This document shows positions 19,701 to 29,442 of a stretch of DNA of 38,415 nucleotides, one piece after another. This stretch comes from Entrophospora sp. SA101 (taxonomy: Eukaryota; Glomeromycota; Glomeromycetes; Entrophosporales; Entrophosporaceae): assembly GCA_958430865.1 (NCBI GenBank), contig CAUDNR010002824.1, forward strand, positions 32,642-71,056. The letters run 5' to 3'. Position 1 is the first letter of the stretch. Each line of letters begins with the position of its first letter. Under the pieces are notes generated by a model. It saw nothing but the letters and a program-made list of their open reading frames with translations. It did not search any database and was not told the DNA's origin. A program made the position numbers and the translations under genes.

Positions 19701-21059
19701 ATGATTGAAATAATTAGTTTGCCACATGAACTTCTGACTGAAATATTTGAATATATTGAAGATGATTACCAAGCATTATATTCTTGTATTCGTGTCAACA
19801 AACAATGGCACAATATAAATATTCCAATTTTATGGAAGAATCCATTTTTTTCTAAAGGCAGTATCAAAATAATAATTAATTGTATGTTAGGAGAAGATAA
19901 GGATTTCTTAACTAGAAATTGCTTTGTATTAACTTTTGAACTATTGGAGAGGCCACCATTATACAATTATGCTAGATTTTGTACTATATTTTTCAAGCGT
20001 CATCGTACTTTTTATTACCTGGTAAAAAATAAAAAATTAAATCAAATTTTACAAAATAATTTAGAAAACTTTATTTTAGATCATTCAACAGGTATTAGAA
20101 AGTTTGCTCCTTATCACACAGATTGTAATCTATTAATTAATCATCATAGATTTGATAATTGTTTTCAGAATCTTTATGAAATATATTGTAAGAGTTCTGA
20201 TAGTGGTGAATTTTTTGATAAATTAGCAAATATTTGTAAAAATATTCAATCATTAAAAATTTGTTGTGATAGCAATGAAAATATATATAATATAGCACAG
20301 CTAATTAAAGCACAAGAGCAAATTAAATATTTATCTATTAAACCACCAAAGTTATCAGATGAATTAAGGAAAGCAATATTAACACATTCACAATCAATAA
20401 TTTTTTATAAATCTCATGGCAATGAAGATCATTTTAATGATTTATTATTACCAACTTTTAAAAATTTAAAGACTTTAGAATTATCAATTTATTCTGATAG
20501 CAAAATGATAAATTTGAAAAATCTTTCACTGCCAAATATTGAATCTGTGAAGTTATATATTACTTATCAACCATATATGCCAGACTTGTCTGATTTTATT
20601 AATATCAATGGAAAAAATCTTAAAAATCTGGATGTTGGTGGTTGTAAGGATAGATTGAAAAAATTATTTCAATCAATTGCACAATATTGTAAAAATTTAG
20701 AAGATTTATCTATAATATATAAGGATGAATTAGACCAGGGATTATTGGAAGTATTCAATAGTTGTATTAAATTAAAAAGTATTAGATTTCATAGATTTTT
20801 TCCTGATAAAATAGATTTTGATAAAATATTGACAGTATTAAATGAAACATTACCAGAAAAATTAAAGTCAATAACTTTTACTTGTAATGTTTATAATGTT
20901 AGTAACCACTCTTTGGATATTCTAATGAAGAATTGGAAAGGACTCAAACCTTTAGCAATAAATTTTAAAAAATATATGTATGATAATTTTCTAGAAAATG
21001 ATGATGGAAAAATATTAGAAAAATATCAAGATTTAGGGTTTTTAATAATCAGTAAGTAG
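19701..21059 (+). CDS. F-box/leucine-rich repeat protein, 452 aa (arm B)
   Basis: Starts MIEIISLPHELLTEIFEYI, with the F-box over residues 1-50 (SCIRVNKQWHNINI, LWKNPFF). Leucine-rich repeats include FKNLKTLELSIYS, SLPNIESVKLYIT, GKNLKNLDVGG, YCKNLEDLSIIYKDELDQ and KLKSITFTCNVYNV. Unspliced it ends GFLIISK at the TAG at 21057-21059. A perfect donor GTAAGTA at 21052 and an acceptor ending at 21111 would instead join exon 1 (19701-21051) in phase to the tail 21112-21254, giving about 497 aa. Which form is made cannot be told from sequence. Inferred role: SCF ubiquitin-ligase adaptor with unknown target. Confidence 0.9.
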   Translation: MIEIISLPHELLTEIFEYIEDDYQALYSCIRVNKQWHNINIPILWKNPFFSKGSIKIIINCMLGEDKDFLTRNCFVLTFELLERPPLYNYARFCTIFFKRHRTFYYLVKNKKLNQILQNNLENFILDHSTGIRKFAPYHTDCNLLINHHRFDNCFQNLYEIYCKSSDSGEFFDKLANICKNIQSLKICCDSNENIYNIAQLIKAQEQIKYLSIKPPKLSDELRKAILTHSQSIIFYKSHGNEDHFNDLLLPTFKNLKTLELSIYSDSKMINLKNLSLPNIESVKLYITYQPYMPDLSDFININGKNLKNLDVGGCKDRLKKLFQSIAQYCKNLEDLSIIYKDELDQGLLEVFNSCIKLKSIRFHRFFPDKIDFDKILTVLNETLPEKLKSITFTCNVYNVSNHSLDILMKNWKGLKPLAINFKKYMYDNFLENDDGKILEKYQDLGFLIISK

Positions 21060-21111
21060 AAAATGATCTGGAAGATTGTAATTTATTCTTAAAAACAGCT
21101 TGATGAATTAG

Positions 21112-21254
21112 AAAAAACCAGAAAAATATTTGAGGAAGCAGATAAAAAACCTTTTAATCTTTCAACAATTATAGCAACTGTTCATCCAAATGCTGTTTAT
21201 ACAAGTAGATTATTGAATTTTACAAATCTTCAATTATTAGTAATAATTATCTGA
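21112..21254 (+). other. Candidate second exon of the arm B F-box gene, kinase-type tail
   Basis: After the TTAG acceptor the open frame reads KTRKIFEEADKKPFNLSTII, then ATVHPNAVYTSRLLNF, and ends TNLQLLVIII at a TGA (21252-21254). The 60-bp intron keeps phase (1351 + 143 nt = 498 codons). From memory, TSRLL(N/D)F tails with an acidic lead-in end many glomeromycete protein kinases, so this could equally be the last exon of a lost kinase left beside the F-box gene. Confidence 0.4.
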
Positions 21255-21972
21255 TTTATTGTTTTTTTAATAATGATATTTTTATTTAAATTAGAATAAA
21301 CCTTTCCTTGTAATTAAAGTGACCTATCACCATGCTACTATTATTATTGCTTTAATATTTTATATGTTTTATTTTATTTTTGTATCTGATAAAAGTTTTA
21401 TAAATTTGTTCATTAATATATTAATGTTTTTGAATATTTAAAAATGACACATTTTCTAATTGACTACTCACAATAATAATTGTAAAGATTCATTTTTTTT
21501 GTAAAAAAATTTTAATTAACAATTTACATAACATACTTAAATAAAATAAAATAATTTATTCTCCAATAATTAAAAAAACATTCTTTTTTTTAATTAATAA
21601 AAAAATTTCACTCTACAACTACTGTATTAATAATATTTCTTCTTTTATTAAAAAAATGAAAAAAAATCAAAACATGTTTGTATTATCTTTAGTGTCGGAA
21701 TTTGAAACATATATATGCAGGTCAATATTGGCACATAGAGAAATTTTTGCATACACACGTGTTGTGTCAACTTGATGCTATTTCAACTTTTGACAATAAT
21801 AAAATAAGATGTCCCAGTGCCTGAGTTTGAAACAACATAGGCGCATCTTATCTGCATAGGAGGGAATTGAAAAATGCAAGAATTCTTGGTGACGAAGTTC
21901 CAAATGAAAAAAATATAACATAATTCAGAAATTTGTTCACACATACTTGTAACAGAATTATAAAACATTATA

Positions 21973-22462
21973 CAGTTCACACTCTCTATAACGACCCTTT
22001 CTATAACGCACTGCGAATCAGAACCCAAATTTTTATTATATAAAAACCTTACTCTATAACGGTTTTCTTAATTAAATTTCCCATGGTGTATAACGGCCTG
22101 CCTCAGAAAATTTTCTCATATGTTTTACAGTGTGTTAAGAAAAAAACGACGGTGACAAAAAATTGCATATCTCAACAATTATATAACATAATTAAATGAA
22201 TTTAGTTTCGTTTGAATATTTATCAAATTACCTTGTTATGCTATTGCCAATTTTCTGTAAAGCTAATTCATATCTTTTTTTTAAAACTTTGCAAAATTTT
22301 TGTCTCTGAAATTTTAACACGGAAATTTTTAATACATAATGGTCATACAAAAAATTATACCAGTTTGTAATGAAAAATTCTGGAGATTATATATATAAAC
22401 TTTTTATCTATAACGGCCTTTTTTTGCCAAGTCAGGCGGGCTGTTATAGAGAGAGTGAACTG
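21973..22462. mobile_element. 490-bp CAGT-type MITE inserted in arm B only
   Basis: Ends CAGTTCACACTCTCTATAAC and, inward from the right, CAGTTCACTCTCTCTATAAC, flanked by TA (21971-21972 and 22463-22464). Subterminal copies of TATAACGGCC lie inside. The matching place in arm A (about 11400-11435) has no insertion. Same family as 17561-17752. Confidence 0.75.
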
Positions 22463-22847
22463 TATACTTAACAATGGCTTATTATTAATATTGTATGAAA
22501 ACAAAGGATTTCAATTGAAATTTACTTAAAGCTCAAACTGTTTGGAGTTTTAGACTAGAAACTACCTGACAGTCTCTAGTATTCTAATTTTTGCATTTTG
22601 CTTATTTGAATTAAATTTATTAATTATAATAAACTTATTATAGCAACCAGTGTCTCGGTTGAATGAGTTTTTTCTGATGCACATACTTAATTACTCAAAA
22701 ACATTGTAGTTTAGAACATGAAACAATATGATTTTGCATGTGTTTAAAAGGTTGGCAGAGACAATGCATTTTATACTGTATGTGAATCGAAAAAAAAAAT
22801 AGAACATTGTTAGGGTTTCTATTCAAATTATTTGTTTTATTCATTAT

Positions 22848-22930
22848 GAATTTGAGTATTCGAACATTGAAAGTTTAGTTGAATAAAATGAGTAATTCAA
22901 ATAAAATGAATAAAGTGAATAAGCAAATAA
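22848..22930 (-). repeat. Dispersed repeat around ATTCGAAnAAACTTTCAATGT (copy 3)
   Basis: Reverse-strand copy of the repeats at 15507 and 16862. It lies just outside arm B and directly upstream of the kinase C-lobe relic. Confidence 0.45.
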
Positions 22931-22973
22931 AGTGAATAAAATGAGTAATTTGAATTAATATTAATATTGGAGG

Positions 22974-23160
22974 TTTAAAAGATATTTATGAACAAAAAAT
23001 CATTCATCATGATCTTCATAGTGGTAATGTTCTTCAATCTAATTTTTACTCATATATTACAGATTTAGGATTATCATGTCCAGCTAGTCAAACATTAGCA
23101 CCAAACAAATGACATATTTGGAGTACTCCCATATGTTGTATCAGAAGTTTTAAGAGAAAC
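22974..23160 (+). pseudogene. Protein kinase catalytic-loop remnant
   Basis: Reads GLKDIYEQKIIHHDLHSGNV then LQSNFYSYITDLGLSCPAS. The catalytic loop has HHD for HRD with the catalytic Asp kept, and DLG stands for DFG. After a stop and frameshift GVLPYVVSEVLRE follows, with the APE motif changed to VSE. No C-lobe follows. Confidence 0.7.
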
Positions 23161-23498
23161 CATACACGATAGCGTCAGTTTTGGAGTTCTGATGGCTGTA
23201 GTAACAACCTTTTAATAAGATATATATAGCCTCCAATGGAGATATGTGAAGGTAAAATAACTTTATTATGCATTTTAAAAGGAAGTTGCTCATCAGATTC
23301 AGTTGAAAAAAAGATTCAAAATAATGTAAAAAAAAAGTAAAACTTTGTTTTAAAATTTATTTGAAACAAATTAGACAAGCTTTGTAATATCAAGTTATTT
23401 TGTGACCAACAATTTTCCAAAAAGTTACTTTTAAATAAAATATGCATAGAATATATTATACATATGTAAATATTTACAACTAGAAAAACTGCTGATCG
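23161..23498. other. Intergenic, no feature seen
   Basis: AT-rich. It probably contains the 3' flank of the leftward gene ending at 23499. Confidence 0.35.
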
Positions 23499-23776
23499 TC
23501 ATTTAACCAGTATATTTAACTTAAATCTATATTCTTCTTGTTGCCGTTCTTGACGCTTTCGTTGCTCCTCTTTAATGGTTTCTAATAATGAAGTGTTAAC
23601 AACATATTTTTCAAGAATTATTCTAAAACTTTCTAATTCTTCAATTCTTCCTAAAAGTTTTTCAGAACTTTTTTGTGCGCGAGGCTCCACAATTGGCAGG
23701 AGGCCTTCTTTGGCTTTCCTTTTGAATCCGCAGCATCTACTATGTGCAAAACCCCATGGCTTCATGGAGTCAACTC
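23499..23776 (-). CDS. Unrecognised protein, last exon (coiled coil)
   Basis: Open from a TTTTAG acceptor at 23777 to the stop at 23499. It reads VDSMKPWGFAHSRCCGFKRK, then SSEKLLGRIEELESFRIILE, then TIKEEQRKRQERQQEEYRF. The first part is Trp/Cys/basic and the rest a charged helix likely to form a coiled coil. GC is higher than in the flanks, as in real exons here. An upstream exon is expected because the frame is open through the acceptor, but no in-phase partner could be fixed within 23850-24000. The first in-frame ATG is at 23765 if the gene is unspliced (88 aa). Function unknown. Confidence 0.5.
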
Positions 23777-24575
23777 CTAAAATTTTCGAAATAAGCGAGT
23801 GAGTAAATTATAGCGCACAATTATTTAACAGAAAAAAAAGTCAATTTACCAAATAAAAACACATAGATAAATACCGTAGCACTATGGACCGCGGCAATAG
23901 TTCCTATTGTGCTTATAATCTAATTTATCCGATTAATGGATGGTTGATAATAGTAATCACTATACGTGTGTGACATTTATGAAATCTCAAATACAAGTAT
24001 TATTACTTATGGTATTGTTCCTATTATATAAAATTATTAAACTATTAGCAAAGTATTCAATCAATGCGTGATCCGAAACTTTTAGTTTAGGTTTATTGCA
24101 GGTTCTTTCCCGAGACTGATTAAGGTCACAGCACTGAGATCAAATTAATAGATGGTTTTTACCTTTGCTCTTGTTCCTCTGCTATAATAAAGCTTTGCGG
24201 ACTAATATGTATGGTTGCATAATCTGTGCTTGAAGGGTTCACCGGGATAGTCTCTGTAGTTATTAATCAACAACACAGACAACATCAGTATTTAAAATGC
24301 ACGCATGATAATATAGAGCTTTTAAAACAAATATTCTTACGCATTATTGTTTTGATGTAATGTACTGTATTGTAGTATTGAATTGGGGTGCCAAAATAAG
24401 TCCAAAATGTTGGAATCAACGTCTTTCTGATTCTTCTAGAGTAACCTAGTTTATATTTCTATTGATTTTTGTTAATTTGCAAATTTATCTTATCAATATT
24501 TCTAGAATGTTAATTTCAAGTACACCTACAGAATGTCCTGTTAAAGTATGTTTATTCATATAGAAAAGCGACTCC
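23777..24575. other. Intergenic or intronic, no gene recognised
   Basis: Mixed AT-rich sequence between two leftward genes. It may contain earlier exons of the gene ending at 23499 and later exons of the gene above it; none could be assigned. Confidence 0.3.
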
Positions 24576-25243
24576 TCAAATGGAGTAACCCGAAATATTA
24601 AAATCTTTATGAAAAAACTTGCCTGCATCATATAAAGTCATCCTAAATTCCTGAGTGTAATCATCAGGTGCAGTGGAATTCTTGATGTTTATATGAAGAA
24701 AAACAAAATGTAGTCCTACTGTATCATTATATTTGGTCAAATTGATGTTTCCCTTTGGTGAAAAGTATCCAACATATGGATAATTGTCGTAACCAATCTT
24801 TTTCGGTTGTACAATATATTCATCGCAACTGGTTGAATTTGCTTTTGAAAATTTGGTGTCAGATAATAATATGTACATAAATATGAAATAATAATAAAGC
24901 AAAATTATGAAAAGTAGTTTAAAGTTCTACTCACTTCCATAGTAATCATAATATAATGAACATGAAATGTTAAAATCTTGGCCAAAACCTAAATGAACGG
25001 CTGCGTTGATTCGCGATTTCGATATTAGAAAATATTTAATGATATTTTTGACTCGAAAAAAATAAGTATACCTGGTACGATTGGATTATTTATTGGTGCA
25101 AGAGTAGTAGTAATATTAGATTGTTCATCAAACACCCTAAAGCACAATATTACAAGGGTGCCGATCAGAAGTAATAATGATATGACGATAACCGAACGTC
25201 GAAAATATAAAATCGATCTTGGTTCGGTTTCTTGCGGTTTTTT
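24576..25243 (-). CDS. Type II membrane protein, three exons, ends incomplete
   Basis: Exon 1 (about 25243-25072) reads PQETEPRSILYFRRS, then a membrane segment VIVISLLLLIGTLVILCF, then a luminal stretch with an NITT sequon. Intron 25071-24989. Exon 2 (24988-24935) reads GFGQDFNISCSLYYDYYG. Intron 24934-24842 with a perfect GTGAGT donor. Exon 3 (24841-24576) reads TNSTSCDEYIVQPKKIGYDN, YVGYFSPKGNINLTKYNDTV and PDDYTQEFRMTLYDAGK. Phases agree at both junctions. Basic residues before the membrane segment and several N-glycosylation sites after it suggest a cytosolic N-terminus and extracellular or luminal C-terminus. It resembles a glomeromycete hypothetical family (memory only) whose members are longer, so the stop at 24576 may lie in an intron. 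No start codon was found in frame; a 5' exon is missing, possibly across the gap. Confidence 0.6.
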
Positions 25244-25533
25244 TAAATATGTGACTCAACATTTTGATAAATTTTCTTTTTCTTTAATTACAAGAACAAG
25301 CTTAATGGAGAGATATTTATGTTCTTTTGATAATCAACCAGACGATCTCCAATTTGTATCACAATATAATTTTTTTCCATATTGCATAATAATTATCCAA
25401 TTATCAGACCAAACGTTCGCACGATTTTCACTTAAAAATCTTATGATACACCTCAAGATCAGTGTTGGAAATTCGTCGATCTTATGATCTGCAAAAAAAA
25501 ATTTGTGCACATATGAACACAAGAAATTTTTAT

Positions 25534-25543
25534 NNNNNNNNNN
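25534..25543. other. Assembly gap of 10 N
   Basis: Ten undetermined bases. The sequence character changes across it, so the two sides may not be truly adjacent. Confidence 0.99.
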
Positions 25544-26150
25544 CCTGAATTCAGGCACACCAACACACCAACAACCCTACCCCCATTTAAATAACAAGTT
25601 CAGTTGGTCAAATAAAAATTTAGAGAAACGGAAAACTTGTAAATGATTAATTTGTACATAACATACCAAAAAAAATCCAAACCATTTATTTTACAGCTTT
25701 CTCCTAACACCAGAGCCCAAACACAATTTCAGGGTCACCAACCCTACTCTGAGTTGCAACCTCCTGTGCTGCAGATTCTCTTAATATTCCTTCAAAATTG
25801 TGACTTGGTCACAGAGCCATCCTAGAGGCAGGATCGTTGCAGGTGACTTGTCAGCAAACACTAGCAGCAGCCTTCTCTGGTCTGAGTACTGTGAAGATTA
25901 GTGAAAGCGTCATTGACAATTGATGCAGTCTCAATAAACTTCAGGGCCTTGCGCCCCTCCCTGGAATTCAGTTGCATCATTGTATCATTGGGGGCACCGT
26001 GGTCAGATTAGCCTTATGCACATGAGGAATGTAAGAGAATGATTGTATGGTGTTCAAGGTAGTGTGCGTGCTTCAACGATTGTCAAATTTCTGATATCAA
26101 ACGTCACGTATCATATTTGAATTGTTTCATATTCAATGGTGTGCTGCCTT
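25544..26150. other. GC-richer island after the gap
   Basis: Much of it looks about 45-50% GC by eye against roughly 25% elsewhere. On the minus strand around 25885-25985 a frame reads MMQLNSREGRKALKFIETAS then IVNDAFTNLHSTQ and ends REGCC at a TAG, which looks like the C-terminus of a real protein followed by a 3' UTR-like stretch. The family is not recognised. It could be a host-plant or other contaminant, a transferred piece, or a conserved exon. Confidence 0.4.
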
Positions 26151-26382
26151 GACATCTTGTAATTAATTATAATAAGTATTAATATTGATTATGAAAAGCC
26201 AAATACCAATTGTTTACCATCTTGATGAGAATCTTATAATTACTCAGCAAGATCTGCTCTGCATTTTGATTCCAATAATATTCATTTATATAAAATAAAG
26301 ACACCACATTATATCATTACAAATAAAAAAAAGTTACCTCTGGTTAGTTATTAGCACTTCTTCTTTAGGAGAACCAATCATG
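26151..26382. other. Intergenic, no feature seen
   Basis: AT-rich sequence between the GC-richer island and the topoisomerase fragment. Nothing recognised. Confidence 0.35.
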
Positions 26383-26646
26383 CTAAACAACCTTCCCGCC
26401 TTTTATATGACTACCGTCATAATCTTGGTCAGTCATTAACATTATTTTGCCATAACGCAACTCTTTTGTTGAGCTGTAATGTTTATTTTGTTCTAAACCA
26501 AGCATTTTTTCAATATTTTTAATTTCTTTATCATTAACATCTTCTATTGAAGCCTCATGAACGTTTATAAGATTCCCACATAGTGGATACACACCCCAAA
26601 AGTCATGACTTATTATATCAAATCCACACAGAGCAAACTGCTTAGT
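26383..26646 (-). pseudogene. TOP2: DNA topoisomerase II TOPRIM-domain fragment
   Basis: On the minus strand it reads KQFALCGFDIISHDFWGVYP, then LCGNLINVHEASIEDVND, then KELRYGKIMLMTDQDYDGSH and IKG. This aligns with the TOPRIM region of eukaryotic topoisomerase II, including the metal-binding DxDxD (DQDYD) and the SHIKG motif. The upstream EGDSA motif is missing: the fragment is cut at 26646, precisely where segment D2 begins. After SHIKG it turns into unrelated codons and stops, so it is also cut at its 3' end or ends at an intron. About 88 residues of a protein of about 1,400; not functional. It is probably derived from a full TOP2 gene elsewhere. Confidence 0.82.
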
Positions 26647-26741
26647 ATAATCTCGTTACCTTTTTTGGTTAATTTAATGCTCAAATTGAATGCCGATCAT
26701 ATTGTAAAAGAGGGGGGTGCTATCTTTCAGGACTTTACGGT
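26647..26741. mobile_element. Truncated right part of the MITE-like element
   Basis: Keeps the right inverted end but lacks the left 248 bp seen at 685-932. Confidence 0.6.
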
Positions 26742-27344
26742 AAAATATTTTGTTTGACCAATTATATTTACATCGCCTGGATATTGATGGTGTGGTCATG
26801 TTAAAGTTATTAAATATCCCTAAATAAAATTAAAATAGCCAGAAAACTTGTTCTTTGGTTTATGATTATGATTTTAGACATCCTAAAATATTTTCAATAA
26901 AATTTTAGCTAAACATCATAGTTTCAAATAGTAATGGCTAAATTATTCTTTGCTTATATGTAATAAAATACGGCAGCCTTTTATTAAGTAAAAAATTCTA
27001 ACAAACAAGCTTATCATAGCATTTTACAGAATATAAAACCATTGAGTCTTCATTTTCTCCAAGTGGAAAATCTTGCAGAACAATAAGAAATAAACTATGT
27101 TAAAAGTGGTTAATTCACAAGATGAACTAACAATTAGAGCAGATTTGACGCGAAATCATTATAGAGGAATTTAATAGTTTCCATAAAGTACGTAATACAT
27201 CATCTGATTGATTATTTCTTGCAGCAAAAATAAATTGTATGAATATTTTGCTGATCGAATGAAAATTCAAAATTAACGAATCAACTAGTCAAAACTTTCA
27301 AAATTATTTCATTATGGAAAAAACCCGATAAAGGGACAAAATGA

Positions 27345-27839
27345 ATGTATATATGTGATTTTCTTTTTAAGAGGAAAAAAGAAGATTATATATATGTTAT
27401 TGAAATAATTATGATTTTTATAATTAAGCCAGCCAAATTCTTTAGGATTTTTAAAATTATTACTCAAGAAAAATTGTCCCGCCTAGTTTATTGCGATGAT
27501 ATTATCAAAGAAACTGCAAGAGCATTACCACTTATTGATTCAATTAATCGTATAAATAGTGAGGATGATACAATTGGGGTCTTAAATGGTCAACCAACAT
27601 CAACACAATATTTTTGATAAATGCATTAGCTATGAATTTAGATCCATTGATATGGGTGAGTTTAATCCTGAACAATTTTTAAATGATGATAACAATAAAA
27701 AGGACACTTTAATATTTGGTGGTGGTTCTAGAATATGTCCAGGAAGAATATTAGCAATAAATCAAATGAAATGTTTATTAGTTTAATTTATTATTGTTGG
27801 GCTATTGAATTAGTTTATAAAATGGACCCTTAAATGTAA
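27345..27839 (+). pseudogene. Cytochrome P450 C-terminal remnant (D2 copy)
   Basis: Identical to 1631-2125: same ETAR K-helix motif, same FGGGSRICPG heme-binding loop and the same frameshifts. Confidence 0.75.
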
Positions 27840-28121
27840 ATTTTTGGACATTAGAAAGGTTTTAGAATTATTGATTATAATTAAACCACATAAAGTGTAA
27901 AAGAAAAATCAATTTAAAGATTATTCAAAAATTTGGAGGTTGCAATGGTCAATTTGTTCCCGTGACAATCAAAAACTGATCATTTATATATGTAAATCAC
28001 AAGACATAAATCTATAATAAATAATCATTATTCTCCTGCAATCATTAAATATAGAATAAGAATCCCGTTTCAAAAATTATCATTTATAATATAATAATAT
28101 TTATAAGTGAAGGAAAATACT

Positions 28122-28255
28122 TGTCAAGTATGTCGAATTAATAAATCAAGAAAATGGAGAAGGTTGTCAGAAGCTGCATAAAAAAATAGGAGTTGGTGGT
28201 AGTTGTTATGTGACTTATATTCCTAATCTAAACCATTCTAATCGTAATAATAATT
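28122..28255 (+). pseudogene. Possible GATA-type zinc-finger relic (D2 copy)
   Basis: Identical to the relic at 2408, with CQVC and RKWRR followed by a stop. Confidence 0.3.
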
Positions 28256-29003
28256 AAAAATACAAGTTTTTTATTCTTTACCATCAAAACCTTTACCCGA
28301 TATAAATAATTTACCATCTAACAATTTTATCACTACCATCACATCTACTACCGCTACTCCTATTATCAATCAAAATCAGTTAATAATTTAACTCAAATTC
28401 TCAGATTAGGAAATAATAACATTGAACTTTTAAATAAATTCACCGACACTAAATAACATTAGTTCTATTTTAGGAAACAGGATGCAGTTTTACGTTGTCT
28501 ATGATGAAACAATTATTTACCAAATATATATCCAATTTATTAATGATACAAATAATGGTGAAATTAATGTGTAGGTTTATATGATGATGGCTTTTTCTGT
28601 AACGATTTTCACTCTATAATAATAACAGATTGAGAATTCGGGCCCAATTAAAATTATTTCATATGCCTCATATACTGCCTACAATGGTCTCTCTATAACG
28701 GATTTTTCTTGCTCTATTAGAGTGGGAAAATATGCGTATTAGTATAGTTGAACATTATACGATACTAATACTAAACGTATAGTGCGTATAAAAATTGAAA
28801 ATGATCAGCAAAAAATACCTCAATGAAAATTAATATGTGGCCAGGACCTCGCAACAAAGTTTTTTTTGTTTTCTCCGAAAGGGAAATTAAAAATAAATTT
28901 TTTCCTATCCAGATCATCCACTATTTCTCAAATGGTCAAAATCAAAAAAAATTTGTTTATCAATCATTGAATTAATTAACTGATAATAATAACTCAACAA
29001 AAT

Positions 29004-29164
29004 ACGATTTCCTTTCGGTCAAGTATCTGCTTCGCTCAATTCTAACACTTTGAACAAAGATAGATAAATTTTTCGGTTGCCAAATAGATAGCAATGGGAG
29101 TTCGTATGATACGATGATGTAAAAATAACTACAACCATTATCATTTTTGGAAAACAAAAATACT
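29004..29164. promoter_or_regulatory. Conserved block upstream of the kinase pseudogene (D2 copy)
   Basis: Identical to 3290-3450. Confidence 0.45.
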
Positions 29165-29442
29165 TTTGTTCAAATTTCAAATCAATTTCCAAGCCAGTGT
29201 AGCAAAAAAGACTCATTACCCTTCGATTTTGATTTCATCCTTCCCAGTTTACTAGAGCAACAAAAATTTTTGGAAGATTTGCAATCCGTTATTATCATAA
29301 TTGCACTGAATTTACCGTTTCAAGTCTTAACGAGTCTTCTTTACAACAGAATATTTCCCGTGCAACAAAACATTTCAAATTTGGGTAAAAAACTCTATTC
29401 ATTAAAACACCAAGTTAAATTTATATTTTATATTTTTATATA

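Larger units (their letters stand above)
17928..22782. repeat. Inverted duplication, arm B (about 4.85 kb including one MITE)
   Basis: Reverse-complement counterpart of arm A. The length difference (about 500 bp) is explained by the 490-bp MITE at 21973-22462. Small differences include a 28-bp internal duplication near 18920 and fewer units of the 45-65 bp tandem repeat. Confidence 0.88.

Noticed and set aside
25158..25487. Plus-strand frame of 109 codons
   Set aside because: Antisense to the membrane-protein first exon and its upstream region; the spliced minus-strand model is much better supported.
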